The translations under genes were made by a program, and so were the position numbers. From contig NZ_CP067134.1 in the NCBI RefSeq assembly GCF_028553765.1, positions 529,501 to 593,500 on the forward strand: DNA of 64,000 bases, given 5' to 3'. Below, in pieces: positions 26,966 to 36,561 of the stretch. The notes under the pieces were generated by a model. It worked only from the letters and a program-made list of their open reading frames with translations, had not been told where the DNA came from and searched no databases. The stretch's first letter is position 1, and each line of letters begins with the position of its first letter. Source of the DNA: Paracoccus stylophorae (GTDB lineage Bacteria; Pseudomonadota; Alphaproteobacteria; Rhodobacterales; Rhodobacteraceae).

Positions 26966-28512
26966 AGGCCTTTGCGCATCTGCTGGAGCGGCTGGCCTTT
27001 ACCCCCGCGCGCAACGCCAAGCTGCAATTGCTGCGCCACTATCTTCAGGCGACGCGGGACCCCGACCGGGGCTATGCGCTGGCCGCGCTGACCGGCGATC
27101 TGAAGCTGCGCGCCGTTACCCCCAGCCTGTTGCGCGGGCTGATGGCGGAACGCGTGGACGAACAGCTTTTCGCACTGTCCTATGATTTCGTGGGCGATCT
27201 GGCCGAGACCATCGCGCTGCTGTGGGACACGGATCGCGACGACGACGTGCCCCTGCACGAGGCGGTCGATCTGTTGCAGACGACCGGCAAGGCCGCCTTG
27301 CCCGCCGCCATCGCGGACATGCTGGACAGGCTGGGACCGTCGCAGCGGCTGGCCTTTCTGAAACTGGCCACCGGCAACATGCGGGTGGGGCTGTCGGCGC
27401 GGATGGCGCGGATGGCGCTGGCGCAGATGGGCACGCCCGAAATCGCCGATATCGAGGAAATCTGGCACGGGCTGAGCCCGCCCTATCAGCCGCTGTTCGA
27501 CTGGATCGGCGGCGGTGCGCGCCCCGAACACGCGGCGCGCGCGCCGTTCCGCCCGGTGATGCTGTCAACGCCGGTCGATCTGGACCAGCTGCGCGGCATG
27601 AACCCCGACGACTATCTGGCCGAATGGAAATGGGACGGCATCCGCGTGCAGGCGATCAACGATCAGGGCGTGCGCCGGCTGTATTCGCGCACCGGCGAGG
27701 ATATCGGCACCGCCTTTCCCGACGTGATCGAGGCGCTGAATTTCGACGGCGCGGCGGACGGCGAATTGCTGGTCCGGCGCGGGGCGGATGTGGCGGTGTT
27801 CGGCGATCTGCAAAAGCGGCTGAACCGCAAGACGGTGGGCAAGACCCTGCTGGACAGCCACCCGGCCGGGTTGCGGCTTTACGATCTGATGATCTGGCAG
27901 GGGCGCGATCTGCGCGATCTTCCCTTTGCCGAACGCCGCGCCGTGCTGGAGGACGCCGATTTCGGCAGCGACCGGATCGACGTCTCGCCGCTGCTGGATT
28001 TCGCGACATGGGACGATCTGGCCGCCCTGCGCGCCGATCCGCCCAGCCCGGTGATCGAGGGCGTGATGCTGAAGCGCTGCGACAGCGCCTATGTCGGCGG
28101 CCGCCCACGCGGCCCGTGGTTCAAGTGGAAGCGCGATCCGATGGTGGTCGATGCGGTGCTGCTTTATGCGCAGCGCGGGCACGGCAAGCGGTCGGGGTTT
28201 TACAGCGACTTTACCTTCGGGCTGTGGGACGGCGACGATCTGGTGCCGGTCGGCAAGGCCTATTTCGGCTTTACCGACGAGGAGTTGCGCGAACTGGACC
28301 GCTTTGTGCGGACCAACACCGTGGATCGCTTCGGCCCCGTGCGCGCGGTCGCGCCGAAACTGGTGCTGGAGGTCGCGTTCGAGGGGCTGAACGAATCCGG
28401 CCGCCACAAATCGGGCGTCGCCATGCGCTTTCCCCGCATCAGCCGCATTCGGTGGGACAAGCCCGCAGCCGAGGCCGACCGGCTGGACACGCTGAAAAAG
28501 ATGCTGCCGTGA
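26962..28512 (+). CDS. Cluster-associated ATP-dependent DNA ligase
   Basis: This 516-residue ATP-dependent ligase has an N-terminal helical DNA-binding domain (residues about 1-190). The adenylation motif is EWKWDGIRVQ with Lys223 as the AMP-accepting residue. Later nucleotidyltransferase motifs are DGELLVRR, LYDLMIW, EGVMLKR and WFKWKRDP. A C-terminal OB domain follows. It is separate from the essential NAD-dependent LigA. The ATG at 26962 overlaps the exonuclease stop. It presumably seals breaks processed by its neighbours. Confidence 0.95.
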   Translation: MKAFAHLLERLAFTPARNAKLQLLRHYLQATRDPDRGYALAALTGDLKLRAVTPSLLRGLMAERVDEQLFALSYDFVGDLAETIALLWDTDRDDDVPLHEAVDLLQTTGKAALPAAIADMLDRLGPSQRLAFLKLATGNMRVGLSARMARMALAQMGTPEIADIEEIWHGLSPPYQPLFDWIGGGARPEHAARAPFRPVMLSTPVDLDQLRGMNPDDYLAEWKWDGIRVQAINDQGVRRLYSRTGEDIGTAFPDVIEALNFDGAADGELLVRRGADVAVFGDLQKRLNRKTVGKTLLDSHPAGLRLYDLMIWQGRDLRDLPFAERRAVLEDADFGSDRIDVSPLLDFATWDDLAALRADPPSPVIEGVMLKRCDSAYVGGRPRGPWFKWKRDPMVVDAVLLYAQRGHGKRSGFYSDFTFGLWDGDDLVPVGKAYFGFTDEELRELDRFVRTNTVDRFGPVRAVAPKLVLEVAFEGLNESGRHKSGVAMRFPRISRIRWDKPAAEADRLDTLKKMLP

Positions 28513-30884
28513 TCCTGCCGCCTGCATTTCAGGACTGGTTCGCGGATCAGGGCTGGCAGCCGCACCCGCATCAGGTCGCGCTGCTGAAGGCGCAGGGCGA
28601 TACGCTGCTGATCGCGCCGACGGGGGGCGGCAAGACGCTGGCCGGGTTCCTGCCCAGCCTGGTCGAGTTGCGCGATCCGCCGGGCGGGCTGCACACGCTT
28701 TACGTCTCGCCGCTGAAGGCGCTGACGGCGGATATCGCCCGCAACCTGGCGCGGCCGGTGGCCGATCTGGGCCTGTCGGTCCGCATCGAGGACCGCACCG
28801 GCGATACCCGTCCCGCCCAACGCGCCCGCCAGCGCGTCGATCCGCCCGACATCCTGCTGACGACGCCCGAGTCGCTGGCGTTGATGCTGTCCTATGAGCA
28901 GGCACCCGCGATCTTCGGCAGCGTGCGGCGCGTCGTGCTGGACGAACTGCACGCGCTGGCCGAAAGCAAGCGCGGCGATCAGCTGATGCTGTGTCTGGCG
29001 CGGCTGCGCACGCTGGCCCCCGGTCTGACCGTCACCGGCCTGTCGGCGACGGTCGAAAACCCCGCCGCGCTGGCCGATTTCATGGGCGGTGCGGCGATCA
29101 TCCATGCCGATCCCGGCCCCGAACCCGACATCGCCATGCTGCCGACCGCCGCACCCGCGCCCTGGGCCGGCGGCGGCGGGCATTACGCCATCCCCGAGGT
29201 GCTGGAACAGGTCAAGGCCGCCACCACCACGATCATCTTCATCAACACCCGCGCGCAGGCCGAACTGTTCTTTCAGGCGCTGTGGGCGGCCAATGACGAC
29301 AATTTGCCCATCGGCCTGCATCACGGCAGCCTGTCACGCGAGGCGCGCCAGCGGGTCGAGGCGGCGATGGCGGCCGGACAGTTGCGCGCCGTCGTGGCGA
29401 CGGGCAGTCTGGATCTGGGCATCGACTGGGGCGCGGTCGATCTGGTCATCCAGGTCGGCGCGCCGAAGAACGTGAAACGGCTGGTCCAACGGATCGGACG
29501 GGCGAACCACCGATACAACGCGCCCTCGCGCGCCCGCATCGTGCCCGCGAACCGGTTCGAGGTGATCGAATGTGTGGCCGCGTTGCAGGCGGTGCGCGAA
29601 CGCGATCTGGATGGCGACCCGCGCGGCCCCGGCCCGCTGGACGTGCTGTGCCAGCATATCGGGCTGACCGCCTGCGCCGGTCCCTTCGACGCCGACGATC
29701 TGTTCCGCGAGGTGCGCGGGGCCGGCCCCTATCGCGACCTGGCGCGCGCGGATTTCGACGCCTGTCTGGATTTCGCGGCCACCGGCGGATACGCGCTGCG
29801 GGCCTATGACCGCTGGCAGCGGCTGATGCTGCGCGACGGGTTGTGGCGGCTGCGCGACCCGCGCGCGGCGCGCGACCTGCGCATGAATATCGGCACCATC
29901 GTCGAGGCCGAGATGCTGAAGGTGCGCATGCGCGGCCGCGGCGGCGCACCACTGGGCGAGGTCGAAGAGGCGTTTGCCGCCACGCTTGAGCCGGGCGATA
30001 CTTTCCTGATCGGCGGGCAGACGGTGCGCTATGACAGCCTGCGCGACATGGTGGTCGAGGTGACGAAACAGCCGACGCGACAGCCCCGGATCGCGGTGTT
30101 TTCCGGGGTCAAGCTGGCGACATCGACGCAGTTGTCGCATCGGGTGCAGGCGCTGATCGGCGATCCGTCGCGGCATGGCATCCTGCCCGACAACACGCGC
30201 GACTGGCTGGCGTTGCAGGCGCGGATCAGCACGCTGCCGCGCCAGGATGTGCTGGTCAGCGAAAGCTTTCCCCATCAGGGCCGCTGGCATTTCGCGCTGT
30301 ATGGCTTTGCCGGGCGGAACGCGTTGCAGACGCTTGGCCTGCTGATGACGCGGCTGATGGAAGAGGCGGGGCTTGGCCCCCTTGGGTTCCTGTCCACCGA
30401 TTACGCGCTGCTGATCTGGTCGCTGGACCCGGTCGCGGACCCCGGGGCGCTGCTGAACCGCGACGGGTTGCGGGCGGGGCTGGGCGACTGGCTGGCCGGC
30501 AACGCGGTGATGAAGCGCACCTTTCGCAGCGTCGCGGTGATCGCGGGGCTGATCCAGCGCAACCTGCCGGGAAAGCGGAAATCCGGCAAGCAGGCGACGT
30601 TTTCCAGCGACATCCTGTATGACACGCTGCGCAAATACGACCCGGATCATCTGCTGCTGCGGATCACCGCGGACGAGGCGCGCCGGGGGCTTGTGGATTT
30701 CGACCGGATCGAGGACATGCTGGACCGCGCGGTGCGGCACGATCACCGGATGCTGGACCGGGTGACGCCGCTGGCCGCGCCGCTGCTGCTGGAGGTGGGC
30801 CGGGTGCCCATCGCCGGACAGGGACGCGAACGGCTGGCCGAGGCAGAGGCGGCGGCATTGATGGCAGAGGCGGGGCTGGTTTGA
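28509..30884 (+). CDS. Ligase-associated DEXH-box helicase (Lhr-Core type)
   Basis: This 791-residue superfamily 2 helicase has Walker A APTGGGKT (36-43) and DELH (145-148) as the DEAH-type box. Motif III is GLSATVEN. Motifs V and VI appear as TGSLDLGIDWG and QRIGRANHR. A long C-terminal region contains the Lhr winged-helix and beta-barrel elements (ATLEPGDTFLIGGQ). This matches the Lhr-Core helicases found beside the exonuclease and ligase genes. The start is GTG at 28509, overlapping the ligase stop by 4 nt (GTGA). Confidence 0.94.
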   Translation: MILPPAFQDWFADQGWQPHPHQVALLKAQGDTLLIAPTGGGKTLAGFLPSLVELRDPPGGLHTLYVSPLKALTADIARNLARPVADLGLSVRIEDRTGDTRPAQRARQRVDPPDILLTTPESLALMLSYEQAPAIFGSVRRVVLDELHALAESKRGDQLMLCLARLRTLAPGLTVTGLSATVENPAALADFMGGAAIIHADPGPEPDIAMLPTAAPAPWAGGGGHYAIPEVLEQVKAATTTIIFINTRAQAELFFQALWAANDDNLPIGLHHGSLSREARQRVEAAMAAGQLRAVVATGSLDLGIDWGAVDLVIQVGAPKNVKRLVQRIGRANHRYNAPSRARIVPANRFEVIECVAALQAVRERDLDGDPRGPGPLDVLCQHIGLTACAGPFDADDLFREVRGAGPYRDLARADFDACLDFAATGGYALRAYDRWQRLMLRDGLWRLRDPRAARDLRMNIGTIVEAEMLKVRMRGRGGAPLGEVEEAFAATLEPGDTFLIGGQTVRYDSLRDMVVEVTKQPTRQPRIAVFSGVKLATSTQLSHRVQALIGDPSRHGILPDNTRDWLALQARISTLPRQDVLVSESFPHQGRWHFALYGFAGRNALQTLGLLMTRLMEEAGLGPLGFLSTDYALLIWSLDPVADPGALLNRDGLRAGLGDWLAGNAVMKRTFRSVAVIAGLIQRNLPGKRKSGKQATFSSDILYDTLRKYDPDHLLLRITADEARRGLVDFDRIEDMLDRAVRHDHRMLDRVTPLAAPLLLEVGRVPIAGQGRERLAEAEAAALMAEAGLV

Positions 30885-31561
30885 GTTTCCATGCGTTTCG
30901 GTTCGACGGCGAAGACCTGCACGCCCGGCCCTCGGGCGCGCTGTTCTGGCCCGCGCGGCGCTGGCTGATCGTGTCGGACCTGCATCTGGGCAAATCGGAA
31001 CGCATGGCCCGGCGCGGCGGCCCGCTGCTGCCGCCCTACGAGGTCGCCGCGACGCTGGACCGGCTGGCCGACGACATCGCCGCGACCGATCCGGCCTGCG
31101 TCGTCAGCCTGGGCGACGGGTTCGACGACGATGCGGCGGCGGCCGCGCTGCCCGACGCGGTCTGCGACCGGCTGCGCGCGATGGGGCAGGGGCGCGCGTG
31201 GCTGTGGATCAGCGGCAATCACGACCCCGCGCCCGTCTGCCCGCGCCTGCCGGGCCAGACGCGGGCGGAATGGCGCGATGGGCTGGTGCTGCGGCATCAG
31301 GCGGGGGCGGGTCCGGACGTGTCGGGCCATTATCACCCCTGCATCCGGCTGGCGGGAGAACGGCGAAGATGTTTCCTGATCGGCCGCGATCACCTGATCC
31401 TGCCGGCCTTCGGCGCCTATACCGGCGGGCTGATCGCCGACGATCCGGCCCTGACGCGGCTGGTGCCGCAAGGTCTGGCCGTGGCCTGCGGCGCGAAGTC
31501 CATCGCGGTGCCGCTGCGCCGGCCGGACCGCACCGGGGCGCGACTGGCGCGCCGGCGATAG
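30881..31561 (+). CDS. Ligase-associated metallophosphoesterase (PdeM-like)
   Basis: This 226-residue calcineurin-like phosphoesterase has all core motifs: SDLHLGK, LGDGFDD, SGNHDP and SGHYHP. In the P. putida cluster the homologue is a Mn-dependent DNA nuclease. The start is TTG at 30881, overlapping the helicase stop by 4 nt (TTGA). It completes the cluster whose start codons run ATG, ATG, GTG, TTG. It converges on the outer-membrane protein gene. Confidence 0.92.
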   Translation: MSFHAFRFDGEDLHARPSGALFWPARRWLIVSDLHLGKSERMARRGGPLLPPYEVAATLDRLADDIAATDPACVVSLGDGFDDDAAAAALPDAVCDRLRAMGQGRAWLWISGNHDPAPVCPRLPGQTRAEWRDGLVLRHQAGAGPDVSGHYHPCIRLAGERRRCFLIGRDHLILPAFGAYTGGLIADDPALTRLVPQGLAVACGAKSIAVPLRRPDRTGARLARRR

Positions 31562-31610
31562 CGCGGATGGCGACGGGTCCGGCGCCATGTCGGCCGGATT
31601 TCGCAATGGC

Positions 31611-31638
31611 AAAAGGCCGCCAGCAGAGGCTGACGGCC
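31611..31638 (-). terminator. Intrinsic terminator of the outer-membrane protein gene
   Basis: On the minus strand GGCCGTCAGC, a 4-nt loop and GCTGGCGGCC form a 10-bp stem with one wobble. TTTT follows at once. It starts 26 nt past the gene's stop. Confidence 0.75.
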
Positions 31639-31663
31639 GTTCGTTCACCGCTCGCAGAGGCGA

Positions 31664-32461
31664 TCAGAAGCTGAAATTGACGCCCAGCTTGACGATGCTG
31701 TGTTCGGGCGTGCCGCGGGTCACGACCTGATCGTCGCTGCCGCCATCGAACACCACGTCGGTCTTGCCATAGTTGCGGTAATTGTATTCCCCGAACACCG
31801 AAAGACGGTCGGTAATCTTGCGTTCCACGCCGAAACCGACACTGTAGCCGGTCGCCGAATAATCCTCCGTGACCGAATCCTCGTTATACGCCAGCGTGTA
31901 GTCGAACTTGCCGCGCACGACGCCGGCGCTGCCATAGACCATCGTGTCAGGGCGCACCAGATAGCCGGACTTGAAGTTCAGGTTCAGCGAATATTTCATC
32001 GACGATTCGATGGTCGCGGTGTCCATCAGCGGCTCGCCCGGCAGCGGGAAGGGGTTCTCGACCTCGGTGCTCCACGAATCGTCGACCGAGCCGCCGTCGA
32101 TGCTCAGCTCGGGGCCGAACACCAGCCGGTCGCGCTGCCAGCGATAGCCCAGGCGAACATCGGCGACGGCGCCGGACAGCTTGAGATTGTCGATGCCGAT
32201 CGCGCGCGCATCGGCCGGATCGCCGGCGTAATAATCATTCTCGTCAAAGACATCCAGACCCAGTTCATCGTCGCCGCCAAAGACATAGCCCAGACCGACA
32301 CCCGCATAGCCGCCGGCCCAGCCCGTATCGGCCGCAGGCGCCGCGACAACCGGCACCACCGGGGTTTCCGCGACGGGGGCGATATAGCCGCCCGCCATGG
32401 CCGAACCCGCGCCGGCGATCAGGGCGACGGTGCTGGCACAAAAACTCATCCTGGCGAACAT
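31664..32461 (-). CDS. Outer-membrane beta-barrel protein (Omp25/OmpA-like barrel)
   Basis: This 265-residue protein has a signal peptide (MFARMSFCASTVALIAGAGSAMA). A Pro/Val/Ala-rich linker precedes alternating amphipathic strands such as GYAGVGLGYVFGG and DVRLGYRWQ. The C-terminus is KLGVNFSF, ending in Phe as outer-membrane barrels do. I chose the ATG at 32461, with AAGGA upstream, over a longer frame whose extra N-terminus has no signal features. The function is structural or unknown. It is transcribed alone between two terminators or strand switches. Confidence 0.85.
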   Translation of the reverse strand: MFARMSFCASTVALIAGAGSAMAGGYIAPVAETPVVPVVAAPAADTGWAGGYAGVGLGYVFGGDDELGLDVFDENDYYAGDPADARAIGIDNLKLSGAVADVRLGYRWQRDRLVFGPELSIDGGSVDDSWSTEVENPFPLPGEPLMDTATIESSMKYSLNLNFKSGYLVRPDTMVYGSAGVVRGKFDYTLAYNEDSVTEDYSATGYSVGFGVERKITDRLSVFGEYNYRNYGKTDVVFDGGSDDQVVTRGTPEHSIVKLGVNFSF

Positions 32462-32659
32462 GTTCTCAACTTCCTTGCTGACGGCGACCCTGCCGCGCCA
32501 CGCGGGCGGGACTGCCGGAATCCCACTTAGACCTGCGGCGATCATAGCGGAACTGCCGCGCGGGCGAACCCCCGGACTGGCGAAGACTTTAACGACACGC
32601 GGGCCTTGAGACAGTTTTACCACAGTTGCGGGCGTCCTGCAGCACGGTCCCGCGATGGC

Positions 32660-33433
32660 CTATCCGCCGGCGGCGAAGCTGCGGTCCCAGACCAGCCCGT
32701 CCACATCTTCGGCGTGGACGCTGATCGGCTGGCCGTTGGGCCGATAGGCAAAGCGGAACACCGGGTCCTCGCTGACCGAGATGCCGGCCTGCATGGAAAA
32801 CAGCATCTCGTCGCCCTGCCGCACCTCGAGCCGGTCGATGAAATTGGCCGGGATGTTCAGCAGCGTCACCTGATCGCGTTGCAGCCCCGAAAACATCGGG
32901 TGGCGGATCATCAGCGTGCCGATGGTCCGTCCGTCCTGTTCGCCGGTCTTCCATCGCATCTCGCCCTTCGCGGCCTCGATTGCGGCCATGTCCTTGCCGG
33001 CGGGGGCCGAACAGCCGCCCGATGCCTTGACGAACCGCCCGGCCATGATCTTGCCGCCATCCGCCTGCGTGCCGATCGCGCGCACGTCGGAATAGGCGTC
33101 CACGCGCACGCGGACCTCGAAATCCAGCGGCATCAGCGCCGCGCCGAACGCGTATTCCGCCGCGACCGGGGCCGGGTTCCGGTCGATCACCAGCATCAGG
33201 TCGCTCAACGGCGGCGCGTCCGCCGCCTGCGTCAGGCGGATCGGCACGAATGCGGCATCATGGGCGCGCACGGGCGCGTCCAGATCCAGCGCCGCGGCGT
33301 CGATTTGCGGCTCCTGCGCCAGCCCGACGACGCTGTCGCGCAGATCGTCCCAGATCTCGGACGGCTGCATCGGGTTTTCCTGCGCAAACGCCGGCGAGGC
33401 CAGCAGAAGCGCGACGGTCAGCCATGTCTTCAT
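32660..33433 (-). CDS. Quinoprotein dehydrogenase-associated SoxYZ-like carrier
   Basis: This 257-residue exported protein (signal MKTWLTVALLLASPAFA) fuses a SoxY-like and a SoxZ-like domain. The SoxY part ends in KASGGCSAPAGKD, with the conserved Cys that would act as a carrier thiol. The SoxZ part contains LMIRHPMFSGLQRD and PANFIDRLEV. This fusion type is a known companion of PQQ-dependent dehydrogenase loci. It begins 4 nt after pqqE, as the last gene of the pqq operon. Its cargo is not established. Confidence 0.9.
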   Translation of the reverse strand: MKTWLTVALLLASPAFAQENPMQPSEIWDDLRDSVVGLAQEPQIDAAALDLDAPVRAHDAAFVPIRLTQAADAPPLSDLMLVIDRNPAPVAAEYAFGAALMPLDFEVRVRVDAYSDVRAIGTQADGGKIMAGRFVKASGGCSAPAGKDMAAIEAAKGEMRWKTGEQDGRTIGTLMIRHPMFSGLQRDQVTLLNIPANFIDRLEVRQGDEMLFSMQAGISVSEDPVFRFAYRPNGQPISVHAEDVDGLVWDRSFAAGG

Positions 33434-33437
33434 ATCC

Positions 33438-34571
33438 TCATCCTCCCTTTTTCATGCGGCGATAGATCAGATCGGCGGTGTCGGACGCCGCATCCTGTTC
33501 GGCCCGCGCCACCACCTGCGCGTGCAGGGGCGATTTCGAACAGACCGGGTCGGTGGCCCGCGCATCGCCGGCCAAGGCCATCGCCTGACAGCGGCAGCCG
33601 CCGAAATCCACGGTCTTGCGGTCGCATGACCGGCAGGGTTCGGCCATCCAGCCGGTGCCGCGAAACGCGTTGAAGCTGTCCGACAGGTGCCAGATGTCGG
33701 ACAGGCTGCGCTGTGCGACGTTCTCGAACCGCATCCACGGGATCGAGGCGGCGGCGTGGCAGGGCAGCACCGTGCCGTCCGGCGCGACGTTCAGCCCGGT
33801 CGATCCCCAGCCCCCCATGCAGGCCTTGGGATAGACGGCGTGATGGTCGGCTGGAACATAGTCGATGACCATGCGCCCGCGCAGGCGGATGCGGGCGTCG
33901 TTGACGATCCGGCGCGCGGCCGCCGCCTGTTCGCGAGTCGGCATCAGGGCAGTGCGGTTCAGGGTCGCCCATCCGTGGAACTGCACCGTCGCGACCTCGA
34001 TCCGGCGCGCGCCAAGGCGTTCGGCCAGCCCGATCATGTCGGGCAGGCGGTCCATGTTCTGGCGATGCACGACCGCGTTGACGGTCAGCGGAAAGCCGAT
34101 TTCCGTAACCCACGCCGCAAAGTCCATCTTCTTGTCCCACGATCCCTTGTGGCCGCTGATGCGGTCGGCCATGTCGGGGCGGATGCCTTGCAGGGACAGT
34201 TGCACGTGATCGACGCCGGCGCGGTCCAGTTCGTCAAGCCGGTCCCGGGTGGTGCCGATGCCCGAGGTGATGAGGTTGACGTAAAGCCCCGCCTCGCGCG
34301 CGAAGCCCACGATCTGCGCCAGATCGCGGCGCGCGCCGGGTTCCCCGCCCGAGATGTGGACCTGCAACACGCCCAGATCGGCCGCCTCGCGGAACACCCG
34401 CGCCCAGTCCTCGGCCGGCAGTTCCTGCGCGGCGCGGGTCAGATCGACCGGGTTGGAACAATAGGGGCAGGCCAGCGGGCAGCGGTGGGTGATCTCGGCC
34501 AGCATCGCCATGGGCAGGCCGATCGTGACGGGGTTGCCGTCGATGTCGCGGGGTTGGATATGGTCCTTCAT
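33438..34571 (-). CDS. pqqE: PqqA peptide cyclase (radical SAM)
   Basis: PqqE forms the carbon-carbon bond between Glu and Tyr of PqqA, the first step of PQQ synthesis. The 377-residue protein has the radical-SAM motif CPLACPYC (Cys31, Cys35, Cys38), the SAM-binding ISGGEP, and a SPASM domain with cysteines in KACMGGWG, LPCHAA, EPCRSCDRK and GGCRCQA. Its ATG overlaps the pqqD stop by 4 nt. Confidence 0.97.
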   Translation of the reverse strand: MKDHIQPRDIDGNPVTIGLPMAMLAEITHRCPLACPYCSNPVDLTRAAQELPAEDWARVFREAADLGVLQVHISGGEPGARRDLAQIVGFAREAGLYVNLITSGIGTTRDRLDELDRAGVDHVQLSLQGIRPDMADRISGHKGSWDKKMDFAAWVTEIGFPLTVNAVVHRQNMDRLPDMIGLAERLGARRIEVATVQFHGWATLNRTALMPTREQAAAARRIVNDARIRLRGRMVIDYVPADHHAVYPKACMGGWGSTGLNVAPDGTVLPCHAAASIPWMRFENVAQRSLSDIWHLSDSFNAFRGTGWMAEPCRSCDRKTVDFGGCRCQAMALAGDARATDPVCSKSPLHAQVVARAEQDAASDTADLIYRRMKKGG

Positions 34572-34861
34572 GCTGGCTCCTTCAGAAACACCATGCGGCG
34601 TTCGATCAGGCCGGTCAGGAAATCGCGGACATCGCCGGCGATCAGGTCCGCAGGCGCGTCATAGCGGGCGGCAAGGTCGCGGGCGATGACGGCCATGCTG
34701 CGCGCGCCGTCCAGTTCGGACAGGATCGCCTCGCCGATCTGGTCCAGCTGGATGGCGCGTTCGGGGGCCTGCAGGACGCGGATGCCGCGCACGCGGTCGT
34801 TGTGCAGCCGCACGCCGCGCGGCAGATAGGGGATGTCGTCGGGCGCGATCAGCGGGTCCAT
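34568..34861 (-). CDS. pqqD: PQQ biosynthesis peptide chaperone
   Basis: PqqD binds the PqqA precursor and presents it to PqqE. The 97-residue protein has YLPRGVRLHNDRVRG, a RiPP recognition element start, and the helical ILSELDGARSMAVIARDLAARY. Its ATG at 34861 shares one base with the pqqC stop (TGATG), and its stop overlaps the pqqE start by 4 nt. Confidence 0.95.
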   Translation of the reverse strand: MDPLIAPDDIPYLPRGVRLHNDRVRGIRVLQAPERAIQLDQIGEAILSELDGARSMAVIARDLAARYDAPADLIAGDVRDFLTGLIERRMVFLKEPA

Positions 34862-35610
34862 CACGCCATCCCCTGACCGGGCTGCCAGGCGCCGGGGGGG
34901 ATGTTCCCCTCGACATAGCCGTGCCACAGCGCATCCAGCTGCGCCCATAACACATCGGTCTTGAAGATCAGCGCCGCCGCCGCCGCATCCTGCTTCTCGC
35001 GCGTGTCGGCATGGGTCAGCACGTGGTTCAGGCCGAAGGCCACGTCCTCGGGCGCCTCGGTCAGGCGCTTGCGGAAATAGGCGAGGCTGGTCTCGTCGGC
35101 GAAATCGTAATGCGCCAGCAATCCCTCGATCCGCTCGGCGTGGATCTTGGGCGCGAACAGTTCCGTCAGGCTGGCCGCGACCGCGTCCAGCAGCGGCATG
35201 TCGCGCACGAAGCGCACATAGGCGTCCACGGCGAACCGCGTGGCCGGCATGATTCCCGCGCCCGAGGCCACGTAATCCGGGTCCAGCCCCACCGCGCGGG
35301 CCAGCGCCAGCCAGCGGCGCAGCCCGCCGCCCTCGGTCGCGCCGCCGTCGTGATCCTCGATCCGCTTGCGCCAGGCGCGGCGCAGATCCGGGTCCTCGAC
35401 CCGCGACATGAACGCCGCGTCCTTCATCGGGATGCGCGACTGATACATCCAGCGGTTGATGACCCACGCGCGCACCTCGTCAGGGGTGCAGTGCCCGCCA
35501 TGCAGGCGCGCGTGGAACGGATGCCGGTCGTGATAGCGTTCGGCCCCGATGGCGCGCAGCCGCGCCTCGAACGCGTCGCGTGACTGGGGGCCGTGGTCGG
35601 TGTCCTTCAC
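34861..35610 (-). CDS. pqqC: Pyrroloquinoline-quinone synthase
   Basis: PqqC performs the final oxidation of AHQQ to PQQ without a metal. The 249-residue length is typical. The conserved active-site segments RYHDRHPFHARLHGG, WVINRWMYQ, RIPMKDA and DHDGGATEGGG are all visible, as is ELFAPKIHAERI. It overlaps the pqqB stop by 4 nt. Confidence 0.97.
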   Translation of the reverse strand: MKDTDHGPQSRDAFEARLRAIGAERYHDRHPFHARLHGGHCTPDEVRAWVINRWMYQSRIPMKDAAFMSRVEDPDLRRAWRKRIEDHDGGATEGGGLRRWLALARAVGLDPDYVASGAGIMPATRFAVDAYVRFVRDMPLLDAVAASLTELFAPKIHAERIEGLLAHYDFADETSLAYFRKRLTEAPEDVAFGLNHVLTHADTREKQDAAAAALIFKTDVLWAQLDALWHGYVEGNIPPGAWQPGQGMA

Positions 35611-36488
35611 AGCGTGATCTCCATTCCGTCGCGGGCGATCTGCCAGCCTTGCGCCGTGGCCTGGGCGGTCTGGGGGCTGGCGGGATCGGTCAGCGGGTTC
35701 GAATTGTTCAGATGCACGAAGACGCGCCGCCCGGTGTCCAGATCGGCCAGCGCCGGCATCGTGTCGGTGACGGCCATGTGACCCATGCGGCGGCCGGTCT
35801 TCCGGCCCAGACCCATGCGGATCATCTCGTCATCCGTCCACAGCGTACCGTCGAACAGCAGCGCGTCCGCCCCCGCGATGCGCGCGCGCAGCCAGTCGGG
35901 CATCGCGGCGCAGCCGGGGATATACAGCGCGCGCCGCGTCGCCGTCCGCAACTCGACGCCGACGGTGGTCTCGCCCACAAGATCGGTCTCGACCGTCTCT
36001 CCCTCCTGATACAGCGGCACCTTGCCCGGCACCGCGAACAGCGTCGCCGTCAGGCCGGGTGTCAGCGTTACGGTCCGATCCAGGGCCACGGTCCGGCGCG
36101 CCACCAGATCGGGGCGCAGCGCCGCCAGCATCGGATTGGCGGCCAGCGCGTCATGGATGGCGGCGGTCGCATAGAGATCGAAGGGCTGGCTTTCGCGCAA
36201 TATCAGCAGCCCCGCCACGTGGTCGATATCGCCATTCGTGACCAGAACGCTGCGCAAGGGCATTTCGCGTGGCCCGGACGGATGCAGCGCCGGCGTCGCG
36301 GCAAGCTGCGTGCGGATGTCGGGCGAGGCGTTCAGGATCGCCCAATCCTCACCATCCGCACTGACCGCGACCGAGCTTTGGCTCAGCGACGGAATCCGGC
36401 CGGCGCGGGCGGCGTCGCAATTGGCGCATCCGCAGTTCCATTGCGGCAGACCCCCGCCGGCGGCGGCGCCCAGGATGATGATCCTCAT
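35607..36488 (-). CDS. pqqB: PQQ biosynthesis protein PqqB (MBL-fold hydroxylase)
   Basis: PqqB belongs to the metallo-beta-lactamase fold and has been reported to hydroxylate the Tyr of the cross-linked precursor. The 293-residue protein starts MRIIILGAAAGGG and has the zinc-binding CGCANC (Cys19, Cys21, Cys24). The metal motif is TNGDIDHVAGL. The ATG at 36488 lies 73 nt after pqqA, the usual spacing. Confidence 0.96.
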   Translation of the reverse strand: MRIIILGAAAGGGLPQWNCGCANCDAARAGRIPSLSQSSVAVSADGEDWAILNASPDIRTQLAATPALHPSGPREMPLRSVLVTNGDIDHVAGLLILRESQPFDLYATAAIHDALAANPMLAALRPDLVARRTVALDRTVTLTPGLTATLFAVPGKVPLYQEGETVETDLVGETTVGVELRTATRRALYIPGCAAMPDWLRARIAGADALLFDGTLWTDDEMIRMGLGRKTGRRMGHMAVTDTMPALADLDTGRRVFVHLNNSNPLTDPASPQTAQATAQGWQIARDGMEITL

Positions 36489-36561
36489 GTCGGGTGCAGA
36501 CGAAACGGCCCCGCCCGACGCGGTCGGACAGGGCCAGTCTGATATCCGTTCCGTTCGTGGA

